Shown piece by piece: positions 9,164 through 16,539 of a DNA stretch of 64,000 nt; position 1 is the stretch's first letter, and each line of letters begins with the position of its first letter. The stretch is from positions 99,765 to 163,764 of the forward strand of contig JAEWCL010000004.1 in the NCBI GenBank assembly GCA_023390655.1, given 5' to 3'. A program made the position numbers and the translations under genes. A model generated the notes under the pieces. That model did no database searches and was not told the DNA's origin. It saw only the letters and a program-made list of their open reading frames with translations. Source of the DNA: Bacillota bacterium. GTDB taxonomy: Bacteria; Bacillota; Clostridia; Christensenellales; CAG-138.

Positions 9164-9364
9164 TTAAGCCTGGGTCTTCTTATCCGCATCCAGATTGATG
9201 ACCTGCTTGCCATCGTAAAAGCCGCAGTGCTTGCATACCCTGTGTGCGAGCTTAAGCTTGTGGCACTGGGGGCATGCCGCAATACCGGGCATGGACAGCT
9301 TCCAGTGGCTGGACCTGCGGGAATCCCGCCTGGCCTTAGAAGTTTTTCTCTTAGGGACCGCCAT
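9164..9364 (-). CDS. rpmF: 50S ribosomal protein L32
   Basis: 66 residues with the basic N terminus MAVPKRKTSKARRD and a zinc-ribbon made of CPQC and CKHC pairs, so this is the Cys-containing (zinc-binding) form of bL32. It follows the yceD homologue by two bases, the usual coupling. Confidence 0.95.
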   Translation of the reverse strand: MAVPKRKTSKARRDSRRSSHWKLSMPGIAACPQCHKLKLAHRVCKHCGFYDGKQVINLDADKKTQA

Positions 9365-9366
9365 GA

Positions 9367-9885
9367 TTACACCTCCTTACCATCGTCAAACAGTGAACCG
9401 AGCGCTGCGAGCGGCGAGGGATTTTCCTCCTCATGCACGCTGTTGCAGGCACACTGCGCCGTATTCAAATTGCATCCGCAGACGGGGCACAAGCCTTTGC
9501 AATCCGCACTGCACACGCCTGAAATCGGAATATGCAGAAACAGATTGTCCATCACCATCGGCGCAAGATCCAGTGTCTCGCCCACGAAAGCATAGCTTTC
9601 CTCGTCTTCCCCGGACGTGCCCTTTACAAAACGTTCCTGCAGAGGAATGTTGAGCGTTTCTACAAAAGGCTCGTCGCAGCGGGCACACCTAGAGGAGAGT
9701 TTTGCCTGTAATGCTCCGTTGATAACAATCGCCTCGCCATCAAAGGAATACTGGAAGCTGATTTCCAGCGGCTCCGGAAACAAAACCGTCCTGCCGCCGA
9801 ATTCCTGCGGCGCAATGGATTCGCTCCGCGCCTCCATAAAAACCTCGCCCAGCTGTTTTAATGCCGCCGCGATTGAAAGCTCCAT
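9367..9885 (-). CDS. yceD: YceD family (DUF177) protein
   Basis: 172 residues. The DUF177 family is linked to 23S rRNA maturation or ribosome assembly and is nearly always upstream of rpmF, as here. A CARC pair sits near the middle, and two further Cys clusters (CSADCKGLCPVCGCN and CAC) form a likely zinc site. GGAGGAAAGG before the ATG fixes the start seven codons inside the open frame. Confidence 0.88.
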   Translation of the reverse strand: MELSIAAALKQLGEVFMEARSESIAPQEFGGRTVLFPEPLEISFQYSFDGEAIVINGALQAKLSSRCARCDEPFVETLNIPLQERFVKGTSGEDEESYAFVGETLDLAPMVMDNLFLHIPISGVCSADCKGLCPVCGCNLNTAQCACNSVHEEENPSPLAALGSLFDDGKEV

Positions 9886-9915
9886 AGGCCTTTCCTCCAA
9901 AGTCAACCATCGTTT

Positions 9916-9944
9916 ATTTTATCGATTGCCGCGGGGTTTGTCAA
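9916..9944 (-). promoter_or_regulatory. Predicted sigma-A promoter of yceD-rpmF-plsX
   Basis: Perfect TTGACA (9939-9944), a 17-base spacer and TAAAAT (9916-9921) on the minus strand, about 30 bases before the yceD ATG. This is one of the best-matching promoters in the window. Confidence 0.7.
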
Positions 9945-10006
9945 CTTAAAACTTAAGGCGCGGCAGAGGGATTTTTAAAAGCCCGTCGCCCATAAAAAAA
10001 CGGCGG

Positions 10007-10600
10007 CTATTCCACATTTTTTGCCTGGCCCATTTCCTGCTTTTCCTTTGCGTCTAAAAGATGCCGCTTCTGAAATACATTCTTCTGTGCGTAGTGGACA
10101 AGTGCAATAATGCCAAGCACCATCGCAATGGAAAGCAGCACGATATTCCAGAAAGAAATCCAATGCCAGAACCGCTTCAACAGCGTCGCCACAACGCCTG
10201 CATTAAAGAAGCCTGTCGCAAATTTTCCAAACCAATCCGCATAAACGACGATTTCCTTTTTCCAAAGCAGCGCGCCGCCTATGATCATAATCAGCTCTTT
10301 TGCCACAACAACCGCAACCAGCCACACGGGCACCCAGCCCTTGGTGCAAAAACATACGAGCGCGGTGATAAGCATGAGCTTGTCCGCCAAAGGATCAAGC
10401 ACCTTTCCCACATTCGTAATCCAGTTGTTATGGCGTGCCAAATACCCATCCAGCGTATCCGTTAGCACCGCGAGCACATAGGTGGACAATGCCGCGATGT
10501 ATCTGCCATTCTGAAAAAAATAAGCAAACACGCCCACCATTCCGATGCGCAGCCCGGAGAGTATATTCGGGATATGCCTCATGTAGTTTACCTGCCCCAT
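10007..10600 (-). CDS. pgsA: CDP-alcohol phosphatidyltransferase (PgsA-like)
   Basis: 197-residue integral membrane enzyme with the CDP-alcohol phosphotransferase motif DGYLAR...GKVLDPLADK near residues 50-75 and several hydrophobic helices. The closest expected activity is phosphatidylglycerophosphate synthase (CDP-diacylglycerol plus glycerol-3-phosphate), but the head group cannot be proven from sequence. Two ATG codons six apart are both possible starts; neither has a clear ribosome binding site. Confidence 0.85.
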   Translation of the reverse strand: MGQVNYMRHIPNILSGLRIGMVGVFAYFFQNGRYIAALSTYVLAVLTDTLDGYLARHNNWITNVGKVLDPLADKLMLITALVCFCTKGWVPVWLVAVVVAKELIMIIGGALLWKKEIVVYADWFGKFATGFFNAGVVATLLKRFWHWISFWNIVLLSIAMVLGIIALVHYAQKNVFQKRHLLDAKEKQEMGQAKNVE

Positions 10601-10705
10601 TCTGCCTTATCCTAAAATTGCCTTCCCGCATAGTATACCGCAATCCGGCCAAAACAGCCATATAATTTCAGGTGGGCAAAATGAAGAATTCCTTAAATGA
10701 TCATT

Positions 10706-10736
10706 AAAAAGGCAACAAGGCGGGGAATCCCCGCCT
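10706..10736 (-). terminator. Terminator of the biotin carboxyltransferase operon
   Basis: On the minus strand AGGCGGGG / CCCCGCCT pair with a three-base loop, and a T5 run follows eight bases later. It lies about 20 bases after the oadA stop. Confidence 0.75.
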
Positions 10737-10757
10737 CGCTGATGACAACTATTTTCG

Positions 10758-12218
10758 TTATGCGGTAAGGTCTTCCACATAGAGAACTGTGATCCCCTCG
10801 GGCGCTTTTGCCGGGGCAGGCACTGCCGCGGCAGGAGCGGGCGCAGGCGCTGCCATGGGCGCTGTGCCGGACTTCGCGGCCTTGCGCGCTTCAAAGAACT
10901 TCATGGCAACCTGCGGGAAGAGCGCATAGCTTAGTACGTCCTCTTCCTGCTCCATGATATCTTTGATTTCCTCGCGGTAGCTGTCAAGCTCGGGCTTCAA
11001 AAGATCGGCCGGACGGCAGGTGATGACTTCTTCATCGCCGATTGCCTTGCGGCGCACCTCTTCATTGACCTTGCCGGGCAGCATGCCGTATTCCCCATGC
11101 AGGAGCGCCTTTGACTCCTTGGAGAACGTCTTATAACGTTCGCCGGAAATGACATTGAGCACCGCCTGGGAGCCGACGATCTGGCTGGTGGGCGTGACGA
11201 GCGGCGGATAGCCGAAATCTTCACGCACACGGGGGATCTCTTCAAGCACCTGGTAGTACTTGTCTTCCGCATTCGCCTGCTTGAGCTGGGAAATGAGGTT
11301 ACTTAGCATACCGCCGGGTACCTGATAAAGAAGCGTATTGACGTCGACGCTCAATACCTTGGGATCAAGGCTGCCTTCCTTCTTGAGCTTCTCCGCAACG
11401 CCCCTGAAATGGGTGGCGGCCTTTGCAAGCTTGTTGAGGTCGATGCCCGTATCATATTGAGTACCCCTGAGCGTCGCCACAAGAGGTTCCGTCGCGGGCT
11501 GGGCGGTACCGTTGCCCATGGGGGAAAGCGCGCAGTCCACAATATCGACACCTGCCTGGATCGCCATGAGATAGGTCATGTCGCCCGTGCCGGTGGTGTT
11601 GTGGGTGTGCAGATGGATGGGAACATCCACCTCCGCCTTCAACCGCTTGACGAGGGAATACGCATCATAGGGGAGCAGCAGGTTCGCCATGTCCTTGATG
11701 CAGATGACGTCGGCGCCCATCTGTACAAGTTCTTTTGCCAGCTTCACAAAATAATCCTCGTTGTGAACGGGGCTGATGGTGTAGCTGATGGCGGGTTCGC
11801 AGATGCCGCCGTACTTTTTCGTGTACTTGATGGCGGCCTCAAGGTTCCTCGTATCGTTGAGCGCATCGAAAATGCGCACCACATCGATGCCGTTTTCAAT
11901 CGCTTTTCGGCAGAATTGCTCCACCACATCGTCCGCATAGTGCTTGTAGCCAAGGATGTTCTGGCCGCGGAAGAGCATCTGCAGCTTGGTGTTGGGGAGC
12001 GCCTTCTTGAGTTTCCTGAGCCGTTCCCACGGGTCCTCATTGAGGAAGCGCAGGCAGCTGTCAAACGTGGCGCCGCCCCAGCACTCCAAAGACCAATACC
12101 CTACGCTGTCGAGTATTTCACACGCGGGGAGCATGTCTTCTACACGCATGCGGGTAGCAGCCTGCGATTGGTGCGCGTCACGCAATATCGTATCCGTAAT
12201 GAATACCTTTTTTGCCAA
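10758..12218 (-). CDS. oadA: Biotin-dependent carboxyltransferase alpha subunit (OadA/PycB type)
   Basis: 486-residue carboxyltransferase. The TIM barrel begins ITDTILRDAHQSQAATRM, and CIKDMANLL supplies the catalytic Lys. HLHTHNTTG supplies metal-binding His. The conserved carboxylase domain follows to about residue 440. The C terminus is an Ala/Pro linker that stops before any biotinyl domain, because the biotin carrier is a separate gene upstream. Substrate may be oxaloacetate, pyruvate or methylmalonyl-CoA; the sequence does not settle it. TTG start with AAAGGAGGACATACAA before it. Confidence 0.88.
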   Translation of the reverse strand: MAKKVFITDTILRDAHQSQAATRMRVEDMLPACEILDSVGYWSLECWGGATFDSCLRFLNEDPWERLRKLKKALPNTKLQMLFRGQNILGYKHYADDVVEQFCRKAIENGIDVVRIFDALNDTRNLEAAIKYTKKYGGICEPAISYTISPVHNEDYFVKLAKELVQMGADVICIKDMANLLLPYDAYSLVKRLKAEVDVPIHLHTHNTTGTGDMTYLMAIQAGVDIVDCALSPMGNGTAQPATEPLVATLRGTQYDTGIDLNKLAKAATHFRGVAEKLKKEGSLDPKVLSVDVNTLLYQVPGGMLSNLISQLKQANAEDKYYQVLEEIPRVREDFGYPPLVTPTSQIVGSQAVLNVISGERYKTFSKESKALLHGEYGMLPGKVNEEVRRKAIGDEEVITCRPADLLKPELDSYREEIKDIMEQEEDVLSYALFPQVAMKFFEARKAAKSGTAPMAAPAPAPAAAVPAPAKAPEGITVLYVEDLTA

Positions 12219-12321
12219 TTGTATGTCCTCCTTTCAGATTGTTCTGCCGCGTTATTTTGCCGCGACAGCCTTACTGCGCCGTTATGAAACAGGCGCATCT
12301 ATTGTATGGATAACCCGTTTT

Positions 12322-12714
12322 TTAGCCGATGACGCAGAGCGGCTCGCCGGTATTAACGGCCTGTCCGCCCGCGACGTTGACCGCTACGACCACGCCTTCC
12401 ACGGGGGCAACGATTTCATTTTCCATCTTCATGGCTTCGAGCACCATGAGCACCTGATTCTTCTTGACGGCATCGCCGGGCTTTACGCTGACGGAAAGAA
12501 TGGTGCCGGGCATGGGCGCGGAAACGCTGGTCTGTCCGGCCGCGGCCGCTACAGGCTTAGGTGCGGGCGCTTCCACCGCGGGCGCGGGGGCCGCTGCGGG
12601 AGCTGCAACAAAGTTTGAAGCGGCAACGGGAGCCGCAGGCGCCGCGGCGCCGGAAATCTCCTCTACCATAACCTCATAGGAAGCACCGTTCACATTTACA
12701 AGAAACTTACGCAT
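12322..12714 (-). CDS. Biotin carboxyl carrier protein
   Basis: 130 residues. A short N-terminal region (MRKFLVNVNGASYEV) leads to an Ala/Pro-rich swinging linker (about residues 22-60) and a biotinyl domain with EAMKM; Lys96 is 34 residues from the C terminus as expected. It carries carboxylate between partner subunits, here the carboxyltransferase encoded just downstream. CAGGAGG precedes the chosen ATG; an upstream in-frame ATG lacks a site. Confidence 0.93.
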   Translation of the reverse strand: MRKFLVNVNGASYEVMVEEISGAAAPAAPVAASNFVAAPAAAPAPAVEAPAPKPVAAAAGQTSVSAPMPGTILSVSVKPGDAVKKNQVLMVLEAMKMENEIVAPVEGVVVAVNVAGGQAVNTGEPLCVIG

Positions 12715-12768
12715 CTTTTTTCCTCCTGTTTTACTTTCGGCTGATTTTATTGACATATGTATAAGACT

Positions 12769-13206
12769 TTATGATACCCTGCGTATGGAATGGATCCGAA
12801 GACCGCGAGGCTCTGTTCCCATTGCCTCGGCAATGGCCCCCGCAATTGCGGCCACAAACTCGCCCCGGCCCGCAGAGCGTCCCTCTACAGGGCGGATAGA
12901 ATGGATCCGAAGGCCATTCGGCTCTGTGCCCATCTGCATCGCAATCGCCGCAGAAACTGCCGCGACAAACTCGCCGCGCCCTAAACTTTTGCCGTCCACA
13001 CGCCGGATGGAATGAATCCGGAGACCGCTCGGCTCCGTTCCCATATGCGTGGCGATGGCGGAGGCGATTGCCGCAACAAACTGCGGCCTGTTTGCAATCG
13101 CTTCAGGTACGGACACCGGCGCCGCTGCTGCGGGAGCCATTGGCTCTGCTTCCGCCTTTTTCACAAATAAGCCGCGAAACCAACTTTTAATTCCCAATGC
13201 TTTCAC
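12769..13206 (-). CDS. Protein with three tandem OadG/MmdE-like repeats
   Basis: 145 residues. A short basic amphipathic N terminus (MKALGIKSWFRGLFVKK) and an Ala/Pro linker are followed by three copies of a 37-residue unit with consensus FVAAI.AAIA..MGTEP.GLRIHSIRRV (residues 43-79, 80-116, 117-145). The unit resembles the C-terminal segment of OadG/MmdD and the small MmdE epsilon subunit of sodium-pumping decarboxylases, which bind and stabilise the carboxyltransferase. Unlike OadG it has no clear transmembrane helix. As first gene of the operon it may act as a scaffold for several alpha subunits. AGGAGGTGAAAGC precedes the ATG. Confidence 0.75.
   Translation of the reverse strand: MKALGIKSWFRGLFVKKAEAEPMAPAAAAPVSVPEAIANRPQFVAAIASAIATHMGTEPSGLRIHSIRRVDGKSLGRGEFVAAVSAAIAMQMGTEPNGLRIHSIRPVEGRSAGRGEFVAAIAGAIAEAMGTEPRGLRIHSIRRVS
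12772..13080 (-). repeat. Three in-frame 111-bp tandem repeats
   Basis: Units at 13080-12970, 12969-12859 and 12858-12772 (the last shorter), period 111 bases. Each contains a version of GAATGGATCCGAAG when read on the plus strand. The DNA copies have diverged mainly at silent positions while the peptide is kept, which suggests selection on the protein rather than a recent expansion. Confidence 0.9.
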
Positions 13207-13308
13207 CTCCTATTAAAAGATTTTCTTATGGCAATGCAAGATCAGTTTGTCAGAGATTATTGCTCCAGGTGATACAATCCAAAATTTCCGCATTTTATTA
13301 TAATTTTA

Positions 13309-13337
13309 TTTTAACATCAAATATTCACGTATATCAA
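13309..13337 (-). promoter_or_regulatory. Possible promoter of the carboxyltransferase operon
   Basis: TTGATA (13332-13337), a 17-base spacer and TTAAAA (13309-13314) on the minus strand in a markedly AT-rich stretch about 100 bases before the first gene. Other weak hexamer pairs exist in the same stretch. Confidence 0.4.
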
Positions 13338-13361
13338 GCGCATTTTCTAAATTTCGCGCAG

Positions 13362-13397
13362 AAAAAGGGGCCCTGCGGCATATTCCCCGCACAGCCC
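13362..13397 (-). terminator. Terminator downstream of the RluB-type gene
   Basis: Imperfect GC-rich stem GGGCTGTGCGG / CCGCAGGGCCC (minus strand) with an A-run on one side and T5 on the other. It separates the pseudouridine synthase gene from the carboxyltransferase operon and could work in both directions. Confidence 0.7.
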
Positions 13398-13424
13398 TTT
13401 TTTTGTTACTACATTCCGTTATAA

Positions 13425-14150
13425 TCATTTTTTATCATTCTGCAGCAATGAGTCGAGCCATGCAAGCTCTCCATGCGTCAAATACCGCCACTCCCCCGGC
13501 TTTAAAGCGCCAAGCGCAAGCGCGCCCACCTTTTCCCGTTTCAACAGCAGCGTTTTATGTCCCACGGCCTCAATCATGCGCCGCACCTGGCGGTTGCGGC
13601 CTTCCCGTATGGTAATCAAAAGGCTTGTATGCCCCGTCTTCGTGGGACGCACCTGTTCCACCTTGGCGGGGGCCGTCATACCGTCGAAAAGCTCCACGCC
13701 GTTCCGCAAGCGCGCGGCCTCCTCCTGGGTAAGCGTACCATCGCAGACGGCATAATACGTCTTTTCGATTTTATATTTGGGGTGCGTCATAGTCTGGGCA
13801 AGCGCACCGTCGTTGGTCATGATCAGCAAGCCCTCGGAGTTGATATCAAGCCGGCCTACGTTATAGAGGCGCTGCGGGAAGTCCGTAAAATACGCCTGCA
13901 CGGTCTTTCTTCCCTCCGGGTCGCTGCTGGTGGAAACGATGCCGCGCGGCTTATAAAACAGCAGCACCACGCGTTCCGTTTCCTGTTTGAGCGGTCTGCC
14001 GTCAAACGTTACAATGTCGCGCGCTTCCTCCACCGTACTGCCGATGGTTGCAAGTTCGCCATTGACCGTTACGCGGCCCTCGCGGATATAGTCCTCGCAC
14101 TGGCGGCGTGAAGCAACGCCCGCCTGCGCCATAAATTTTTGCAACCGCAT
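13425..14150 (-). CDS. rluB: RsuA/RluB-family pseudouridine synthase
   Basis: 241 residues. An N-terminal S4 RNA-binding domain (MRLQKFMAQAGVASRRQCEDYI) is followed by the catalytic domain with GRLDINSEGLL, where the Asp is catalytic, and the GRNRQVRRMIEAVGH motif. Pseudouridylation of 23S rRNA is likely; 16S cannot be excluded. Two adjacent ATG codons compete; the second has the better spacing to GGGGGA. The gene begins 37 bases after the end of dacF. Confidence 0.9.
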   Translation of the reverse strand: MRLQKFMAQAGVASRRQCEDYIREGRVTVNGELATIGSTVEEARDIVTFDGRPLKQETERVVLLFYKPRGIVSTSSDPEGRKTVQAYFTDFPQRLYNVGRLDINSEGLLIMTNDGALAQTMTHPKYKIEKTYYAVCDGTLTQEEAARLRNGVELFDGMTAPAKVEQVRPTKTGHTSLLITIREGRNRQVRRMIEAVGHKTLLLKREKVGALALGALKPGEWRYLTHGELAWLDSLLQNDKK

Positions 14151-14187
14151 CATCGTTCCCCCAACCATCCGTTCTATGCGTTTATTT

Positions 14188-15339
14188 TTACGCGGTCCAT
14201 TCGCGCGCGATCTCAAAGAGATAATACGGAAATTCCTTGCGCAGGACCGTCTCCGACGCAATCAGCGGAACGGTCTGCAGCAGCTTCCCGTCCCCCCACG
14301 CTTCGAGCATGCCGACCGCCTGTCCCGCATACACGGGGGAGTCGATGCTGCGCGGGCTGACCACTTTAAGCGTTACGGCGCTTTCCTGCTCATCTTTGCG
14401 CAATGGAATCAGTATATCGTCTTTGGCGCGTATTTCCAAGGAGTTTTTCATCCCCTTTTCCACTGCGAGCGTGGCGATGGTATCGCCCGCCTTTGCAAAC
14501 GGCTTCCATGTATATTCGTGGAAGCCATAATCAAGCATGGCTTTTGCATCGTTCCACATATTCGGGCAATTGAGCACAATGCCGACGATGGTGTTTCCAT
14601 CCCGCTCCGCGGAAAATGCGAGACAGCGGCCGGAAGCTTTGGTAAAGCCGGTTTTGATGCCGTTACCGCCCTCATACTGCCATAGGATCTTATTCTTGTT
14701 TTTCAGAGTCCGCGTGACGTCGCCGGAGGTCGTCTTCCAGTACTTTGCGGATACAATCTTGCGAAAGTCCGGGTTCTGCATGGCTGTACTCGCAATCAAG
14801 GCAAGATCATAGGCGGAGGTATAGTGCGCATCGTCGTGCAGCCCGTTGGGGGTTACGAAATTGGTATTCGTACAGCCAAGCTCACCTGCCCGGTTGTTCA
14901 TCAGCTGCGCAAACCCTTCCACGGAACCGCCGATGTGGATCGCAAGTGTGACCGCCGCGTCGTTGCCGGAGGAAAGCATGAGGCCATACAGCAGATCCTC
15001 AATTTTGATCTTTTCTCCGTTGTTCAAATACATGCTGGAGCCTTCCATGGCGTACGCTTCTTTTGGCACGGTTACGACCGTATCCAGTGCGCAATTTTCA
15101 AGCACTAAGAGCGCCGTCATGATCTTTGTGGTGCTCGCCATCGGCAGCTTGGCATGCGCATTCTGTGAAAACAGCACGCGCTTTGTCTTTGCGTCCATCA
15201 GCACCGCGCCCGACGCCCCGATGGAGGGCGTTGCCGCAAAAGCGGGCAGCGCCGCGCCAATCATGACCAAAAAGGCCAGCAAGAGAAACAGCCAGCGTAT
15301 CGACTTCATAAAATCCAAAATGCACCGCCCGCAGGTCAT
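14188..15339 (-). CDS. dacF: D-alanyl-D-alanine carboxypeptidase (DacF/PBP5 type)
   Basis: Exported serine peptidase of family S11 that trims peptidoglycan stem peptides. A hydrophobic signal peptide ends near AFA. The catalytic motifs are STTK, SGN and KTG, and a C-terminal beta-rich domain follows. No second membrane anchor is obvious apart from the amphipathic end. The ATG at 15339 overlaps the gerW stop as ATGA, implying coupling; an internal ATG ten codons on (15309) gives a more standard signal peptide and is the main alternative. Confidence 0.92.
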   Translation of the reverse strand: MTCGRCILDFMKSIRWLFLLLAFLVMIGAALPAFAATPSIGASGAVLMDAKTKRVLFSQNAHAKLPMASTTKIMTALLVLENCALDTVVTVPKEAYAMEGSSMYLNNGEKIKIEDLLYGLMLSSGNDAAVTLAIHIGGSVEGFAQLMNNRAGELGCTNTNFVTPNGLHDDAHYTSAYDLALIASTAMQNPDFRKIVSAKYWKTTSGDVTRTLKNKNKILWQYEGGNGIKTGFTKASGRCLAFSAERDGNTIVGIVLNCPNMWNDAKAMLDYGFHEYTWKPFAKAGDTIATLAVEKGMKNSLEIRAKDDILIPLRKDEQESAVTLKVVSPRSIDSPVYAGQAVGMLEAWGDGKLLQTVPLIASETVLRKEFPYYLFEIAREWTA

Positions 15340-15815
15340 CCCTGCGGGGCGCTGTCCGTATCACAAGTGCTGCTTGCGGCGTTTGCTGCGGAGGAAGCGC
15401 TGCTTTGTGATTCCTGCTGACAGGAAGCCCGCTTGATCAGCCGGTCCACTTCGCGCAGGGTTTCGGGTACCATTTCGATAATGCGGTCCAAGGTGCAGCT
15501 GTAGTTTGCGGGCAATACATGCACCACGCCGTCTGTAATGGCCAAAAATGCCATTGGCGTCAGGTTCAATCCGCCTACGGAAGTACCTGCAAACGGAAAA
15601 CGTCCGTCCTCCTGTTCCACAGGCTCCCTTCTGCCGTTCTTGGCCGCCGCATATTCGCCGCCGCCGGAGAGGAACCCAAGGCATACGCGGGAAACCGGAA
15701 TAATGACGGTATCGCTCCCCGTCATGACGGGATCGCCGACGATGGTGTTAACGTCCACCATTTCCTTGAGCTGTTCCATCGTGGTCTTCATGATGTTTTC
15801 GATAGGATGCGCCAT
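15336..15815 (-). CDS. gerW: GerW family sporulation protein (YtfJ)
   Basis: 159 residues with the YtfJ/GerW core (MKTTMEQLKEMVDVNTIVGDPV, SGGGEYAA, TSVGGLNLTPMAFL). In Bacillus it is made in the forespore and needed for germination, but homologues also occur in non-sporulating Clostridia. The C-terminal 30 residues are a Ser/Ala-rich tail. The start is the ATG after AAAGGGGCAAGC; the earlier ATG has no site. It overlaps the DUF2953 gene by 28 bases and lies directly before dacF. Confidence 0.88.
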   Translation of the reverse strand: MAHPIENIMKTTMEQLKEMVDVNTIVGDPVMTGSDTVIIPVSRVCLGFLSGGGEYAAAKNGRREPVEQEDGRFPFAGTSVGGLNLTPMAFLAITDGVVHVLPANYSCTLDRIIEMVPETLREVDRLIKRASCQQESQSSASSAANAASSTCDTDSAPQG

Positions 15816-16414
15816 ACTATTGCTTGCCCCTTTCTGTTCTTCAAATGCCATATAAGGATGGCGCTAATAATATGGACGGGCGGGCAACAGGCTATGCCTT
15901 CCAAATTTAGCCGAAAATTGTCTTTTGCAAAATCCGGGCGCACATCAAGGCGAAGCGGCGCATCGCGTTTTTCCGCCCCCGCATAGGCATACGACGCCTG
16001 CAGGAAGGAAAGAAGCAGCCCCGTAAACAACACGGTCAGAAACGCATCATCCCGTATGCCAAGTTCGCCGCGGATTTCCAGCTTTTTGATGTTGATATGC
16101 CGCCAAATCTTCGCAAACGGCAGTCCCATGCGCCCTTCCTTGGGCTTTTCCTTTCTGGCCTGCCCCGGCTTCCACAGCACACGGGGCGGTTCTTTCCCTT
16201 GGTATAACAGCACCGTAAGCGGCGGTTCCTCATACAGATTGGCGCGCAACCGGTAATGGAGCTTAATGAGTCCCCGAAAAAAGCGCACATCCACATCCGC
16301 CTGCGCGCCGCGCGGCATGGTAAGAGCGGCCGAGAGCGTAAGCTCTACCGGCCACCACAGCGCCGCAACGATCAGCGCGGCGAAAAAAAGCAGAACAATC
16401 ACTGCCGGATGCAA
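15788..16414 (-). CDS. DUF2953 membrane-associated protein
   Basis: 208 residues in the YtfI/DUF2953 family, normally next to gerW as here. One N-terminal membrane helix (AVIVLLFFAALIVAALWW), then a soluble domain. A TTG start is chosen because it follows GGAGGGGG at six bases and puts the helix at the N terminus. The open frame extends further upstream only through a terminator hairpin. Function unknown; association with spore or envelope proteins is inferred from neighbours. Confidence 0.8.
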   Translation of the reverse strand: MHPAVIVLLFFAALIVAALWWPVELTLSAALTMPRGAQADVDVRFFRGLIKLHYRLRANLYEEPPLTVLLYQGKEPPRVLWKPGQARKEKPKEGRMGLPFAKIWRHINIKKLEIRGELGIRDDAFLTVLFTGLLLSFLQASYAYAGAEKRDAPLRLDVRPDFAKDNFRLNLEGIACCPPVHIISAILIWHLKNRKGQAIVWRILSKTS

Positions 16415-16467
16415 GGGCCACCCCCTCCCTCTCTCTCTTTTCAATTGCTTCTTAAGCTGCGGCACAT

Positions 16468-16494
16468 AAAAAGAGACATGCTTTAGCATGCCCC
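16468..16494 (-). terminator. Terminator after the class B PBP gene
   Basis: On the minus strand GGGGCATGC, loop TAAA, GCATGTCTC with one wobble pair, then TTTTT. It lies 50 bases after the PBP stop and before the DUF2953 gene, so the envelope cluster is split into two transcription units here. Confidence 0.8.
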
Positions 16495-16539
16495 TTTTCT
16501 GAAAAATCATGAGAGAACCGGTAAATTCTTGAAGGAATT

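Noticed and set aside
12772..13080. 111-base repeats considered as CRISPR or satellite
   Set aside because: There are only three units, the units touch without spacers, and they are in frame within one protein.
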